A program made the translations under genes and the position numbers. This document shows, one piece after another, positions 35,074 to 47,122 of a stretch of 64,000 bases of DNA. The number at the start of each line of letters is the position of its first letter. Position 1 is the first letter of the stretch. The DNA is from Planococcus citri (Eukaryota; Arthropoda; Insecta; Hemiptera; Pseudococcidae). The DNA lies in NCBI RefSeq assembly GCF_950023065.1, contig NC_088680.1, forward strand, positions 15,550,559 to 15,614,558, read 5' to 3'. The notes below the pieces were generated by a model that made no database searches, had not been told where the DNA came from, and worked only from the letters and a program-made list of their open reading frames with translations.

Positions 35074-36275
35074 TAGGACCCGATAAGTAGTAATTTTTTC
35101 CCTCAAACCAACTCCGAATTTGATTTTTTTTTCTACAACAGGTTTCAAAATTCACCTCATGTATCTGATCTACCTCCCATATTGAAAAATGTTCTTACTC
35201 GTATTTCGCATTTTGTGAAAAAATTTCACCCTTTTTGTGAGAATAAAATTTATTTTTCTAGTTTATTTATGTATATTTTTTTTTTTTTGTAACAGCTATA
35301 GTAGTTTTTAAGTTAGTAGATGTGTTTGTGTTATGATATGACAGATCTTCATTTATTTTTTCTATGTTTGTTTTTACTGATTGTGACATTTGTCCATTCA
35401 GGCTAGTTTTCTGTTTGTTTTTGGTTATTTTTTTGTCAGAATATATAAATTTTCTCCCAGATTCAATTGTTTTTATTTCACAAGGGATTCTCAAAGAAGA
35501 GGCATTTTCGAAAAAACCGTGGTTTTTTCGCTGTAGACCTCGTCCATCCTATTTTGAGGAGAATATTTCAGTTTTGAAAGGTATCCAAAATGGCGCGATT
35601 CGACTTTTTTGATAAAAACCATGAAAAATGGAAAAAATCGACGAATTTGGTGTAAAATAGGTTAAGGATGTAGTTCGGCGGCTTTGATAAATTATGCCGA
35701 AGAAAAAACTTTTCGCCCAAAATTGGCCAATTTAGGTTGCATTTTTCGAATGGTTTTAATGGATCACCAACGTTAATTTGGACAGATTTTATGCCAATTT
35801 TCAACTTTGACTCTCCCCACTCCAGAGGTCAACTCTAGCTCCCAAAAGAATCCCATTCCCCAAGTTTGACTTCATTTTATCAATTAGAACAGGTTACAAG
35901 TCCCAAATCATGAAATGTAAAATTATTGAAATCACATCACTTTGAGGGGTCGTAGCGCCACCCCCCTTGAGGCTAAGGCGTTGGCCGATAGCTCATTTGA
36001 TAGGTATTGGAGAGCAGATGAAATGATCACTGGGCTCTTTTTACTTAAAATTCGATATTTCAGGACTTCTTGATGAAAAACTGATTTGGGGGGCCTTTGA
36101 TCCACTGTGGGGGGGGGTGGCTCGTGGGGTTGGGGCGGGGACTTTTAGTATGTTATTCAGCACACCACCCTAGACAATATTCACCAAAAAAACCTTTCTT
36201 TGTAATTATGTTTGGGTCAAATTGCATATTGACTGGGCTACAAATGGAATTTTTCTTGAAAATGTAATTATCTAA
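35074..36275. other. 3' flank of paralogue A, then unmatched sequence
   Basis: 35074-35790 matches the flank of gene C. Frames at 35267-35612 also occur in the right copy and in diverged form after gene B, but have no recognised domain and look like translated UTR/flank. 35800-36240 shows no gene. Confidence 0.45.
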
Positions 36276-37657
36276 CAAGGGAACTACCTGAACCGGCAGA
36301 AACGAAAATGAACGAATCAAAGCTAGATCGAAAGGGGACCACCTCAGGACCCCAAATCCAAAATTTCAAGTGCTAAAGTTGATTTCTCGATTTTTGGTGA
36401 ATTTTTGAAAATTGAAAAATCCGAAAAATTATCAATTAATACCAAAAATGAAAAATATTGATGAAAAATGGAATTTTCTCGGGAAGTGGCTCAGATGGTG
36501 TCCCTAACTCATTTACGACTATCGAAATTCGTAAAACCTCCATTTCGACCATTCTGGAGCTTCCAGCGATTTTTTTATAATTTCTCCAGAATCTTGAAAT
36601 TGCTGTGGAACGGCTAAAAATCAACTTTAGCACAAATAACTTTATTTGGGGCCTATGTGGGTTGCCTTTAACCATTTTTTGAGGTTGTCGCGAAAATCGG
36701 CGTCTGCCGGTTCAGATGTGTATTTTTGACCACTGGAAAAAAAGACAAAATTTGAAAATGTTGAATATTCAATCTTTTGCGATGCTATCTATCCGAAATC
36801 GAACTCTGACCTATTTTCGACGTTCCGAATAGGTGAAACCTCCATTTCGACCATTCTGGAGCCTCCAGCGATTTTTTATCATTTCTCCAGAAACTTGAAA
36901 TTGCTGTGGAATGGCTAAAAATCAACTTTAGCACAAATAACTTAATTTGGGGACTATGTGGGTTGCCTTCAACCATTTTTTGCGGTTGTCGCGAAAATCG
37001 GCGTCTGCCGGTTCAGATGTGTATTTTTGACCACTGGAAAAAAAGACAAAATTTGAAAATGTTGAATATTCAATCTTTTGCGATGCTATCTATCCGAAAT
37101 CGAACTCTGACCTATTTTCGACGTTCCGAATAGGCAAAACCTCCATTTCGACCATTCTGGAGCATCCAGCGATTTTTTATCATTTCTCCAGAAACTTGAA
37201 ATTGCTGTGGGATGGCTAAAAATCAACTTTAACACAAATAACTTAATTTGGGGACTATGTGGGTTGCCTTCAACCATTTTTTGCGGTTGTCGCGAAAATC
37301 GGCGTCTGCCGGTTCAGATGTGTATTTTTGGCCACTGGGAAAAAATTACAAAATTTGAATATTTTAATGGATGCTCCAGAATGGTCGAAATGGAGGTTTT
37401 ACGAATTTCGATAGTCGTAAATGAGTTAGGGACACCATCTGAGCCACTTCCCGAGAAAATTCCATTTTTCATCAATATTTTTCATTTTTGGTATTAATTG
37501 ATAATTTTTCGGATTTTTCAATTTTCAAAAATTCACCAAAAATCGAGAAATCAACTTTAGCACTTGAAATTTTGGATTTGGGGTCCTGAGGTGGTCCCCT
37601 TTCGATCTAGCTTTGATTCGTTCATTTTCGTTTCTGCCGGTTCAGGTAGTTCCCTTG
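36276..37657. mobile_element. Foldback element with internal 300-bp tandem repeats
   Basis: Arms 36276-36556 and about 37373-37657 are inverted copies (ends CAAGGGAACTACCTGAACCGG). Between them are three direct units of about 300 bases starting near 36534, 36834 and 37134 (AAACCTCCATTTCGACCATT). TAA flanks both sides (36273-36275, 37658-37660). A paralogous uninterrupted site, CTTATCTAAAATTATTACTC, lies near 51414. A 3-bp TAA TSD would fit a PIF/Harbinger-like mechanism. No transposase. Confidence 0.82.
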
Positions 37658-37660
37658 TAA

Positions 37661-38790
37661 GATTACTCTGTCCAGAAATGAAACATTTTCAAAATAATTG
37701 TACTGATACCAATTTTTGATTTTTTTTTTTTTAATTTCTATCGACTTTAAAATGGGCTTTGAAGCAATATCATTTGGGAGACCGAGGGAAGGTATTTTTG
37801 AAAAAGTGCTCATTCAGAATTATTCTGCTCATAAATGAAACATTTTCAAAAATTTCTATAGACGTGAATTTTTCAATTTTTTTTTTTTTACTTTTTTCAA
37901 ATTTGGAAAGCTCAGTAGAAGAGAGCCAATATCATTTGGAGGTCCAACAAAGGTTTTTTCTTAGAAAGTGGGTTGTGTAGTAGAACAAATTCTAAACTGA
38001 AAATGAGAATTTTCAAAAAATTTCCTTGATTTTGAATTATTTTCGTTTTTTCTGATTTTTCAACTTTGAGGGGCTCCTAACTAGGGCGCCAATATGGTTT
38101 TAAAGGCCGGGAAACTGTTTTTGGACGTTTTGGCAACAAAGCAAAAATGAAGCAAAACTTTTTGATCAACTTTGGCAACAGTTACCTACGACTATTTTGA
38201 ATATTTTATCAAAAAATTACTTCCTGAGAATTTTGACGAAAAATTACCTATGCAAGTCTGGCAAAAGAAAGAAGTTTTGGAACAAAAAGAAAACTTTTTA
38301 AACGGATAAGGCAAAAATCAATTATTTTTAGTGGGGAGAACCAATGGAGGGGTTATCTTGAAAATGTGCTCAATGCTCATCTATAAAAATTCTGCTCATT
38401 GAATTTTTTTTAAATTTCTACAGACATCAATTTTTTATTGTTTTTTTATTTTTCCAAATGGGGGGGGGGCTCCATACAAGAGAGCAAACATCATATGGGA
38501 GTCTAAGGAAAGTTTTTTCTTGAAAAAAGGGTTACCTATGTAGAACAATTCTATAATGTAAAAATGGATTATTTTCAAAATTTTCCCCTAGCTGATTTTG
38601 ATTTATTCTCATTTTTTGTGATTTTTTTCAAATTGGCGGAGATCCTTATCAGGGGCTTAATATGGTGGGCCGGAGAAAATTCTTCCTTGAAAATGGGATT
38701 ATTTAGAAAAAATTTCCTTTTTAAAAAAATAAATAATACCTATATTTATTGCTTTTACTGTTTTAAAAAAAAATATAAAGCGTAGTATTG
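37661..38790. repeat. Tandem repeat of about 150 bp ('gctcataaatgaaacatttt')
   Basis: Successive units contain 'atcatttgggagaccgaggg', 'cttgaaaaagtgctcattca' and 'atttctacagacatcaattt'. The array continues on the left of the foldback element. The right-copy counterparts are 51390-51830 and 54770-55140. Non-coding. Confidence 0.65.
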
Positions 38791-39446
38791 ATTACCTACA
38801 TATAAAAATTGTAACTGACGCAGAGACAAAAAATGTTCATAAGTTCATTTTTTTCATTAAATTTTTTTTCAAGGGGTGGGGGTGCTAACTTTTTTGCAGA
38901 CAGGGAGAGATTTTTTAAATTATTTATTTCTGTTTCTAACCTAAAAAGGTTATTTACATACAAGTTCATTGATTTTTAAAAGCTTAGATCAAAAACTTGG
39001 ATCTATAAGAAATAGAGAATTATTTTCACACCCGAAGTACAAACTTTGGTGGGATGGGAGGAGTAAAATACCTACTTTACAAAATAAGATACACCATAGT
39101 AAACCTGCAAAGAGCAACAATACCCACTGGAATAAAAACTCCTTTTAAAACGAATCATTTTTTAAATATTCTCATGTACAAAAAAAAAATACAAGGATCA
39201 TTTTACACACAAAAAAATAATAAAATAATAAAAATTCATTGGTAACTGTACAAACAACAAAGTAAAAATACTACCACTTTACATCACTCTTAAGACGTCT
39301 TAAAAGCTAAATAATCTACTAACAAAACGGTTCACAAAGACACAATATAATAAAGGACGAAAACGGGAGCAAAAAAATCGGGTGGGGGGAGGGACTTGGA
39401 ACAAGGACATAATAAAATAAAATACACAACAAAAATATGGCATTTT
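38791..39446. other. 3' UTR-like flank of the duplicated receptor tail exon
   Basis: Matches 55200-55859 with several substitutions and indels. On the minus strand it would be the 3' UTR of the tail exon. Confidence 0.5.
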
Positions 39447-39955
39447 TTAAATATAATTAGAATGTACGGTAGCATCTTCGATAAAATACCTCTGAGGCTG
39501 TCTTCTAATCGGCGGCCTTAGGTTTTCGGAATTCCACACAACTGTGGTCTGTCCGACCATTTCGTACATGCCTTGGGCCGATATATCCGAATAGTAGGCG
39601 CTGCTAGGAGCCGACGATACGGGCTCGTTATCGGTTTCGATCATATATCCGCTATTTTGATAGGCTGGCGAAGGTATACGATCTAATTCGGTGTACACAG
39701 CCTCGTTAATAGACGTATACGCTTCCTCCATGGTATAGTGATTGGTAGCTGGGGCGGATTTCACACTGGTGGTTAACTGGACCGGGGTGGTTTTTCGGGC
39801 ACGGTTTAGCATCAGCCAAGGCTGCCGGATTTTAGGCGTACCGGATCCGGTGTATTGTTCGTCGACGTCTTTGTTGTTCTGTAGGCTAATTCCGTTATTT
39901 GCGACGGTCACTCGGGGCCTGTCATATCTTCTTCTACCCAAACAGAAAAATGTTC
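39447..39955 (-). pseudogene. Second copy of a receptor cytoplasmic-tail exon (orphan or alternative last exon)
   Basis: A 509-nt copy of the exon at 55860-56368, with the same TTTGTTTCAG acceptor, open frame and stop. I find three substitutions: two change residues (AQGM for AQGT, QRYF for QRHF) and one is silent. The duplication ends at 40013, so the microexon and transmembrane exon were not copied. On the minus strand it lies 16 kb downstream of the parent exon, so it could be spliced from the same transcript as an alternative terminal exon. Otherwise it is an untranscribed fragment. The frame is preserved although its 3' flank has clearly drifted. Confidence 0.7.
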
Positions 39956-40013
39956 CTGAAACAAATTAATAGATAGATATTATTAATCGCGAATCGTCTA
40001 ATTTATTATCATC

Positions 40014-41457
40014 ACTCGCACATGGCAAAAACACAATAAAAATTACTTCAACACAATTCGTTAACAATGGCGGGTAAGTAAATACTTATTTCTATTTCGA
40101 GAAAATGCTGTCCTTTCGAATTCAGTCAAACTTTTTTTTTCATCTCAAGAGTCATTTGATCTAGGTATCGAAATCGGTTAAAATGTTGACAGAAAATCAA
40201 AATTTTCAATCAAAACTACCTATCTTGAGCATTTCTGAAAAATTTTGAGCCCAAGATTGCATGAGCGATGATTTCTGGGATTATTGAAAAAGATGCGATG
40301 TAATTCTGTCAAAATGGGTTAAAATTTCGCGAAAAAATTCAAATAGGTATTTCGACGGAAATGAGAGTCACTATTTTAGGAGAAAATCTAAAATAATAAT
40401 TTTAATCAAGACTTTTTTGAGATTTTTCGAATAATTGCAGCTTTAAAGGCGGATTTTTATAAACTATGTACCTATCCAAGAACGATCATCAAAGTAGGTA
40501 GAAATTATTTGAGAAAACCAATTTACGTATAGGTACATTTAAAATGCTTCGAGATATTCTTAAAATTAATAAAGCACAAAAAAGAGTTTTGATAGAATTT
40601 TGAAAAATTCCAAGATATTTTGATAGATCGCATGATACTCGTATCTTTGTTTTGTTGAAAACCTCAAAAGATCACGACCCCTATTTTGGGTTCAAAATTC
40701 TTCAGAACTCAGAAGTGCTTGAAAAAAGTTTTGATAGAAATTTTTAGTTTTCAGTCAAATTCTCAAGTAGGTATTACTAGATCGCATGACATTTTTTTCA
40801 AAACACTGAAAAATCATAAAATTTTCCAAAAATATACTCAAACATCATTTCCATTGAAATTTTTGAATTTCTAGCAGAATTTGAATCCATTTCGACGAAT
40901 CTGATACACCTTCATTTAAAAATTGCAAAAATCATAATCCAGTTTTGAGCTCAAAATTCTTCAGAAGAGCTTAAAACAAGTTTTAATGGAAATTTTTGAT
41001 AATTGACACATTGTCAAAGTTTTAACCCTTTTTGATAAGCCACATGACATCATTTCCAGTTTCGAGTTCACAATTCTTCAATAATTTTTTTCCTCAATTT
41101 GGAAAAGATAAACTCGTAATTTTTTTCACAATTGTTTTCTGCGAGAGATTTATTGACAAGAAAAGACCAGAAAGACCTAAAAATTGTTATGGATTCCTAC
41201 ACATTTTGTTATCTTACAGAAGTGCCATTTGTCGCTGGACCGACGCACAGAAGGTCGAAGCTTGTGAGCTAATACCAGGACTTTCCAACCCAGAACACAG
41301 CTGTCAAAACAAGAAAATTCAATTCACTGATAAGGATGCATCCTACGAGATATTGATATGCGACGATGACGGAGGTACTACCTACGGATGTGTTTATAGT
41401 AATAGAGGTAATGCTGTAGTCACTGATTACGCTGGCACAATAGATACCTGTGTATGA
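40014..41457 (+). pseudogene. Secreted six-cysteine protein, paralogue B, 5'-truncated
   Basis: The first exon begins abruptly at 40014, inside the signal peptide (remaining codons read SLAHGKNTIKITS), and ends at the normal GGTAAGT donor (40073). The second exon 41220-41457 is fully open with all six cysteines (spacing 10-12-18-9-19) and DDDGG. No in-frame ATG precedes the remnant before a stop. The truncation point is exactly where homology to the receptor flank ends, so the gene was cut by the duplication. It is probably not secreted or not expressed unless a new 5' exon is used. Its C-terminal YAGTID shares Thr with paralogue C. Confidence 0.8.
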
Positions 41458-42082
41458 TAAGACTTGACGAGTACCATAATATATACCTAACTAATTTTTC
41501 CCCTCAAACCAACTCCTTCTTTCCTACAACAAATTTCAAAATTGACCTCATGTAGGTAATAGGTATATTGAAAAATGTTCTTATTTCGCATTTTCTGGAC
41601 AATTTTCCTCCCTTTCCATGAAATATTTTTGTAATAGAACACTTATTTTTCATGTTTAGAACTTATGTTTTTATTGTTGTTGTTGTTGTTTTTTTTTTTT
41701 TTTTCAATCAGCTATCCATGGTACCTATCTAGTTTCAAATTAATAGGTACTTATGTAATGTAACGATGGATCTTCGTTTTTTTCTGATCGACAGTTTTGC
41801 TTTTACTGATTGTAAGATTTGTCCATTCCGGCTAGTTTTAACTGTTTGTTTTTGTCATTATTATTTGTCAGAATACATTATTGATTTTCTCTCAGCTTCG
41901 ATTGTTTTCATTTCACAAGGGTTTTTCTCAATGAGGGGGTATTTTCGAAAAAATCGTGGGGTTTTCACTGTAGTCCTCGTCCGTCCTGTTTTGAGAAACA
42001 TAGGTACAGTTTCAAAATATGTATATCAAAACTAGCGCGATTCTACTTTTTTGATAAAAGTCGTGAAAACTGGGGAAAAGCG
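41458..42082. other. 3' flank of paralogue B
   Basis: Diverged match to the flanks of genes A and C (ACTGATTGTAAGATTTGTCC, then TTTTTGATAAAAGTCGTGAA). No independent gene. Confidence 0.5.
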
Positions 42083-43016
42083 ACAGTGGAGTGGCAAACA
42101 GCTGAAATACAGCAGAAAACGACATTTGATGAAAGAAGCGTGAATTTTGGTATGAAGAATTTTAGGGCCAAAATGAAGTTTTTCAGACCGGGAGCCATTC
42201 GGGCTCCCCGCCTCCTTCGAGGGGTGGTGGACCCTACAATTTTGAAATAAGTCCTGTCGATCGAGTTATGGTCAGAAATCAATTATTATGGTGTCCGCTG
42301 TTAGGTATTGATCAGCACTTTCTGTTTTCACCATTGAAGCGATCGTCCCTCCTCTCCCCCCGGCGTGGGACTCAGCCCCCTAAATTGTGGATTTGGAAGA
42401 CGTTGAGACTCGGAAATTTAATTAATGTGAAAATATCCTTCAAAAAGTGTACAAGTAATTTTGATGGTTCATTTCTTGGTTCCCTCCCCCTTCTGCCCCC
42501 TGTGGCACCTCAAAACTTGAAAAACGCGCAAAATTGCCGCTTTAATGACAAAACATGGTGGAAACGGTGAGCGAAATGCTAATTCTTCTTGAAACTGGTA
42601 AGAAACATTTATTGAAAGCAGTACGTAACGTCAAAAATAATGACTCTCCCCTTTACGCACCCCCATCAACCCCTAATTGCAAAAACAAATATACTGGTCA
42701 AAATTCCATCAGAATTGAAATATTCAGGGCCAGTAGCACAATGCAGGTTTAAACCAGAGTTGTAGGTTAACTCTGGTTTAACTAAAATGCAGTGTAGCAC
42801 AATGGACAATCAAACTGTTTTTACAGTTTAAACCAGGTTTTACTTAACTCAACAATTTTCGGAGGTTAACCTAGGATTATAAATTGGTGCGTGTTCATAA
42901 GCCAGTTACTGTTCAATATTGATCGATACTTTCCGCTATTTTGGCCCTAAAATTCTTCATACCAAAATTCACGCTTCTTTCATCAAATGCCTTTTTTTTT
43001 CAGTTGCCACTTCACT
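42083..43016. mobile_element. Foldback/TIR element with about 90-bp arms
   Basis: Arms 42083-42172 and 42940-43016 are inverted copies (CAGTGGAGTGGCAA at left; 'aaattcttcataccaaaatt' paired with its inverse). The interior has a GGTTTAAACCAGAGTT...AACTCTGGTTTAAC hairpin near 42748-42782. TSD not resolved. Confidence 0.65.
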
Positions 43017-43740
43017 AATAACGTTACATCTCAAAAAAGTGAAATTTTACAGAAGAGTGATTTTCCTTTTCTTTTTTAACTTTATTTTCATCAACTTATA
43101 ATTAAGTAATTGTGAGGAATGAATAGCACCTCATTTTAAAGATCTGATATCGTACCTTCATTTAGCATTAGAACACTGAAAAATAAAATCTTAAAGAGGA
43201 AATATTTCAATGTTTGGAAAACATTTTGAGTTATAACCTTTCAATAAAATTGATCTAGAGGCGAAAGGAAGCGTCCAAAAAAATTTCATGTGAACAAAGT
43301 TGTAGAGAATTAAATTTCCAATGGACATAATGTCGTTAGTTCTTTTTCTAGAGTGCTTAGTTTTTGAGTTTTACTCAAAAAACTAAAAATTCATTACATG
43401 TGCAAATTCATTTTTCTGAAAAGTGATCAATAAAAAATTATTTTCCATTTGGTACAAACCAATAAAAAATACACTTTTTGTGACTATTTCTATCTGACAA
43501 ACATTAAAAACAATGAAAACTGTTTTTTAATACTTTGTATACCTACATATGTAAGAAATTTACTCAAAAAAGGCGGAGTTTTTTGAGATGTACCCTTATA
43601 ACTCCAAACAACTTGAAATGTTGTTGGGATTTTGAGTTAGTCCATTTGCGTTCTGACAAGATCTAGATAATGTACCCAACTCAAAGTGTTATTTTTGGTT
43701 GAGAGAGGTAATACAAACCCAGAAGACAGGTTACAAAAAG
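43017..43740. other. Intergenic stretch, nothing recognised
   Basis: AT-rich, no credible open frame, ends at the second satellite block. Confidence 0.4.
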
Positions 43741-44598
43741 GGTCTGTCACTACCACTGCTTTTAAACAGTGTCTGTTTCAAACACAGCATCTAAACAGTG
43801 TCTGTCACAAACACTGGTTTTCTGTTTGAAACACTGGTTTTAAACAGTGCGTGTCAGTACCACTGCTTTTAAACAGTGTCTGTCACAAACACTGGTTTTG
43901 AACAGTGTCTGTCACTAACACTGGTTCTAAACGGTGTCTGTCACTACCACTGCCGCCACTCGTTTTAAACATTGTCTGTCACTACCACTGGTTTTAAACA
44001 GTGTCTGTCACTAACACTGGTTCTAAACAGTGTCTGTTACTACTACTGCTTTCAAACAGTGTCTGTTTCAAACACTGATTCTAAACAGTGTCTGTTTCAA
44101 ACACTGATTCTAAACAGTGTCTTTCACTACAACCAGTTTTGAACCATGTCTGTCGCTACAACTGGTTTTAAACAGTGGCTGTCACTGACACTGGTTTTAA
44201 ACAGTGTCTGTCACTACCACTGCTTTTAAGCATTGTCAGTCACTACCACTGGTTTTGAACAGGGTCTGTCACAACCACTGGTTTTGAACAGGGTCTGTCA
44301 CTACCACTGGTTTTAAACAGTGTCTGTCACAAACACTGGTTTTAAACAGTGTCTGTCAACACCACTGGGTTTAAACAGTGTGTGTTACTACCACTGGTTT
44401 TAAACAGTATGTGTTACTACCACTTGTTTCAAACGGTGTCGGTCACTACCATTGCTTTCAAACAGTGTCTGTCACAAACACTGGTTTTCTGTTTGAAACA
44501 CTGCTTTTAAACCGTGTCTGTCACTACCACTTGTTTTAAACAGTGTCAGTCACTGCCACTGCTTTCAAACAGTGTCTGTTTCAAACACTGATTCTAAA
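43741..44598. repeat. 29-bp minisatellite array, block 2
   Basis: Same unit family as 28211-29598, with more TTTCAAACACTGATTCTAAAC variants. It ends where a different repeat starts with GTCGGTTTTGCACAATG. Confidence 0.9.
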
Positions 44599-46214
44599 CG
44601 TCGGTTTTGCACAATGAAAAGTACCAAAAACACCACTTACGCGCATCGCCCGTGATAATGAACGTCATATTCGAAATCAGCAACCCGAAATTAGTCCAAA
44701 ACCGCTGCTTCCAGCGTGCAAAGTCGCTACTCGCGCGGCCCCATCAAAAATTGCAAATTGGAAGGTCTTTTCAAGAATCGAATTCCCGCAAAAGAGTCAG
44801 GAATGGGTTCCAGGGGGGTTTTCGAGGTCGGGGAATTCATTGCAACAATCGGTAGCTTGCTACAGTTCGATTGGAAGCCTGTGGGGCGGTTTTGCACAAT
44901 GAAGAGTACCAAAAATGCAACTTATGCGCATCTCCCAAGAAAATGAAGGTCATATTCGGAATCAGCGACCCAAAATTAGTCCTAAAGCGTCTTTGTTGTG
45001 GACCAGTAGCTCACTTATCTCCATTCCATTTTGGATTCCACCATTGCCTACTAGGGAGTAGGCAGGAGGGGACAAAGAAAACCCTGGAGAAAATGTCGCC
45101 CAAACGAGCTGAAAATTTGGGCCTGGGGGTTTTTTGGGACGGCGAATTCAATGCCGCATTTTTTTTTTTTTTTTTTCTACTCAAAAGAGAGAGAGAGAGA
45201 TAATTTTTATTTTAAGCAATCTGTTACATAAGTACATAAGTATTTGTAACATTTAGCTGGTGCACAAGATTGAGGATTTTCAACCTCTAAATTTAGGATT
45301 TAGATAAATCTAGATTTTAAATCATTTATGTGAAATCTATTTAGTCTATAAGTATCATTAGGATTAATTAATTCTAGCCGCAGCTCATGAAACCTCATTG
45401 ATCTCCTGGAAACTGGGTTTGAATTCGCTAGAAAGATGAAATTTCAAGTTTTTTGACAAAAATGTGATTTTTTCAAGGACAAGAATGGTTTCCAGGGGGG
45501 TTTTCAGGGTCGAGGAATTCATTGCGATGATCGGTAGCCTGCTACAGTTCGATTGGAAGCCTGTGGGGCGGTTTTGCACAATGAAAAGTACCAAAAATGC
45601 CACTTATGCGCATCTCCCAAGAAAATGAAGGTCATATTCGAAATCAGCGACCCAAAATAAGTCCAAAAGCGTCTTTGTTGTGGACCAGTAGCTCACTTTT
45701 CTCCATTCCATTTTGGATTCCACCATTGCCCACTAGGGGGTGGGCAGAAGGGGACAAAAAACCACTGGAGAAAATGTCGCTCAAACGAGCTGATAATTTG
45801 GGCCTGGGGGTTTTTTGGGACAGCGAATTCAATGCCGCAAACCGCTGCTCATGAAACCACATTGTTCTCCTGGAAACTGGGTTTGAATTCGCTAGAAAGA
45901 TGAAATTTCAAGTTTTTGACAAAAATGTGATTTTTTCAAGGACAAGAATGGTTTCCAGGGGGGTTTTCAGGGTCGAGGAATTCATTGCGATGATCGGTAG
46001 CCTGCTACAGTTCGATTGGAAGCCTGTGGAGCGGTTTTGCACAATGAAAAGTACCAAAAATGCAAACTTATGCGCATCTCCCAAGAAAATGAAGGTCATA
46101 TTCGAAATCAGCGACCTAAAATTAGTCCAAAATCGTCTTTGTTGTGGACCAGTAGCTCACTTTTCTCCATTCCATTTTGGATTCCACCATTGCGTACTAG
46201 GGAGTAGGCAGAAG
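44599..46214. repeat. Second satellite (about 465-bp unit) embedded in the 29-bp array
   Basis: Units marked by GGTTTTGCACAATGAA near 44603, 44889, 45570 and 46035. Segments 'gcgcatctcccaagaaaatg', 'ttgttgtggaccagtagctc' and 'gaattcattgcgatgatcgg' recur in order. The last interval is about 465 bases, the first is shortened and the middle one is lengthened by a retroposon. Frames here are repeat translations. Confidence 0.82.
45159..45376 (-). mobile_element. Short retroposon with poly-A tail
   Basis: On the minus strand it ends in about 18 A residues after AATAAAAATT and a (CT)n stretch, and is flanked by GCCGCA on both sides (45153-45158, 45377-45382), a 6-bp TSD. The neighbouring satellite unit at about 45834 shows the uninterrupted site. 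218 bp; SINE or LINE 3' end not decided. Confidence 0.72.
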
Positions 46215-46705
46215 GTGTCTTTCACTACAACCAGTTTTGAACCATGTCTGTCACTACAACTGGTTTCAAACAGTGGCTGTCACTGCCACTGGTTTTAAAC
46301 AGTGTCTGTCACTACCACTGGTTTTAAACAGTGTCTGTCACTACCACTGCTTTTAAACAGTGTCTGTCACAAACACTGGTTTTGAACAGTGTCTGTCACT
46401 AACACTGGTTCTTAACAGTGTCTGTCACTACCACTGGTTTTAAACAGTGTCTGTCACCACCTACCACTGGTTTTGAACAGTGTCTGTCACTAACACTGGT
46501 TCTAAACAGTGTCCGTTACTACCACTGCTTTTAAACAGTGTCTGTTTCAAACACTGCTTCTATACAGTGTCTGTCACTACAACTGGTTTTAAACAGTGTT
46601 AGTCACTACCACTGGTTTTAAACAATGTCAATCACCAGCACTGGTTTTGAACAGTGTCTGTCACTACCACTTGTTTTAAACAGTATATGTCACAAACACT
46701 GGCTA
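46215..46705. repeat. 29-bp minisatellite array, block 3
   Basis: Continuation of the 29-bp family after the embedded satellite. Its last units match the end of block 1 and mark the left edge of the segmental duplication. Confidence 0.9.
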
Positions 46706-47122
46706 TCTGTCACAGGGAAGCCACCAGAGAGTAAAATATAAATTTTTGACAGTTTGGTGACTTCTTAGTGACAGATTAACCAGGAGTCACTAAAATTAAC
46801 CAAAGTCACCATCCTATATTCGAAATCAATTTCTGGAGTCATTAGGGCATTTAGGTGAATTTTTCACTAGATATTCCAAATTAATTTGTAGGGTCATTAG
46901 GGCATTCTGGTGTATTTTTCAAAATAAATTCAGCTGGAAATAAGTCTGAAAAAAACTCACCTAGTTGCATCTGGTGAATCATTCAACAGAAGTCACCAGG
47001 AATCTCCAAGGAATCATCGAACACTTAAACAAATTTTCAAAGGCTCCATGGACATTCTCGTGATTTTTTTCACCTTGAATTCACCTTTGAAAAAGTCGAA
47101 AGACATTCGAAATCAATTTCTA

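Larger units (their letters stand above)
29480..40013. repeat. Segmental duplication, left copy
   Basis: Matches 46580-56428 in the same order: satellite edge, CTGGTGA remnant, palindromic MITE, gene A/C, 3' flank to about 35790, tandem repeats, receptor tail exon. Copy-specific differences are the hAT-like palindrome (32273-34432) and foldback (36276-37657) here, and in the right copy the hAT-like element at 52115, the ORF1 fragment and a deletion of about 79 bases between 'gtcaccat' direct repeats (29703-29781 here). About 35800-36240 has no counterpart. The homology stops at 40013. Confidence 0.85.

Noticed and set aside
35267..35612. Frames conserved between the flanks of genes A and C as an extra small gene
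   Set aside because: Conservation is explained by the recent duplication; the diverged flank of gene B breaks the frames.
39742..39969. Plus-strand frame antisense to the receptor tail exon (also at 56155)
   Set aside because: It is the opposite strand of a well-supported coding exon; the duplicate shows it only because the exon was copied.
44607..46298. Frames of 60-132 codons repeated four times, possible gene family
   Set aside because: They follow the 465-bp satellite unit and change frame between units.
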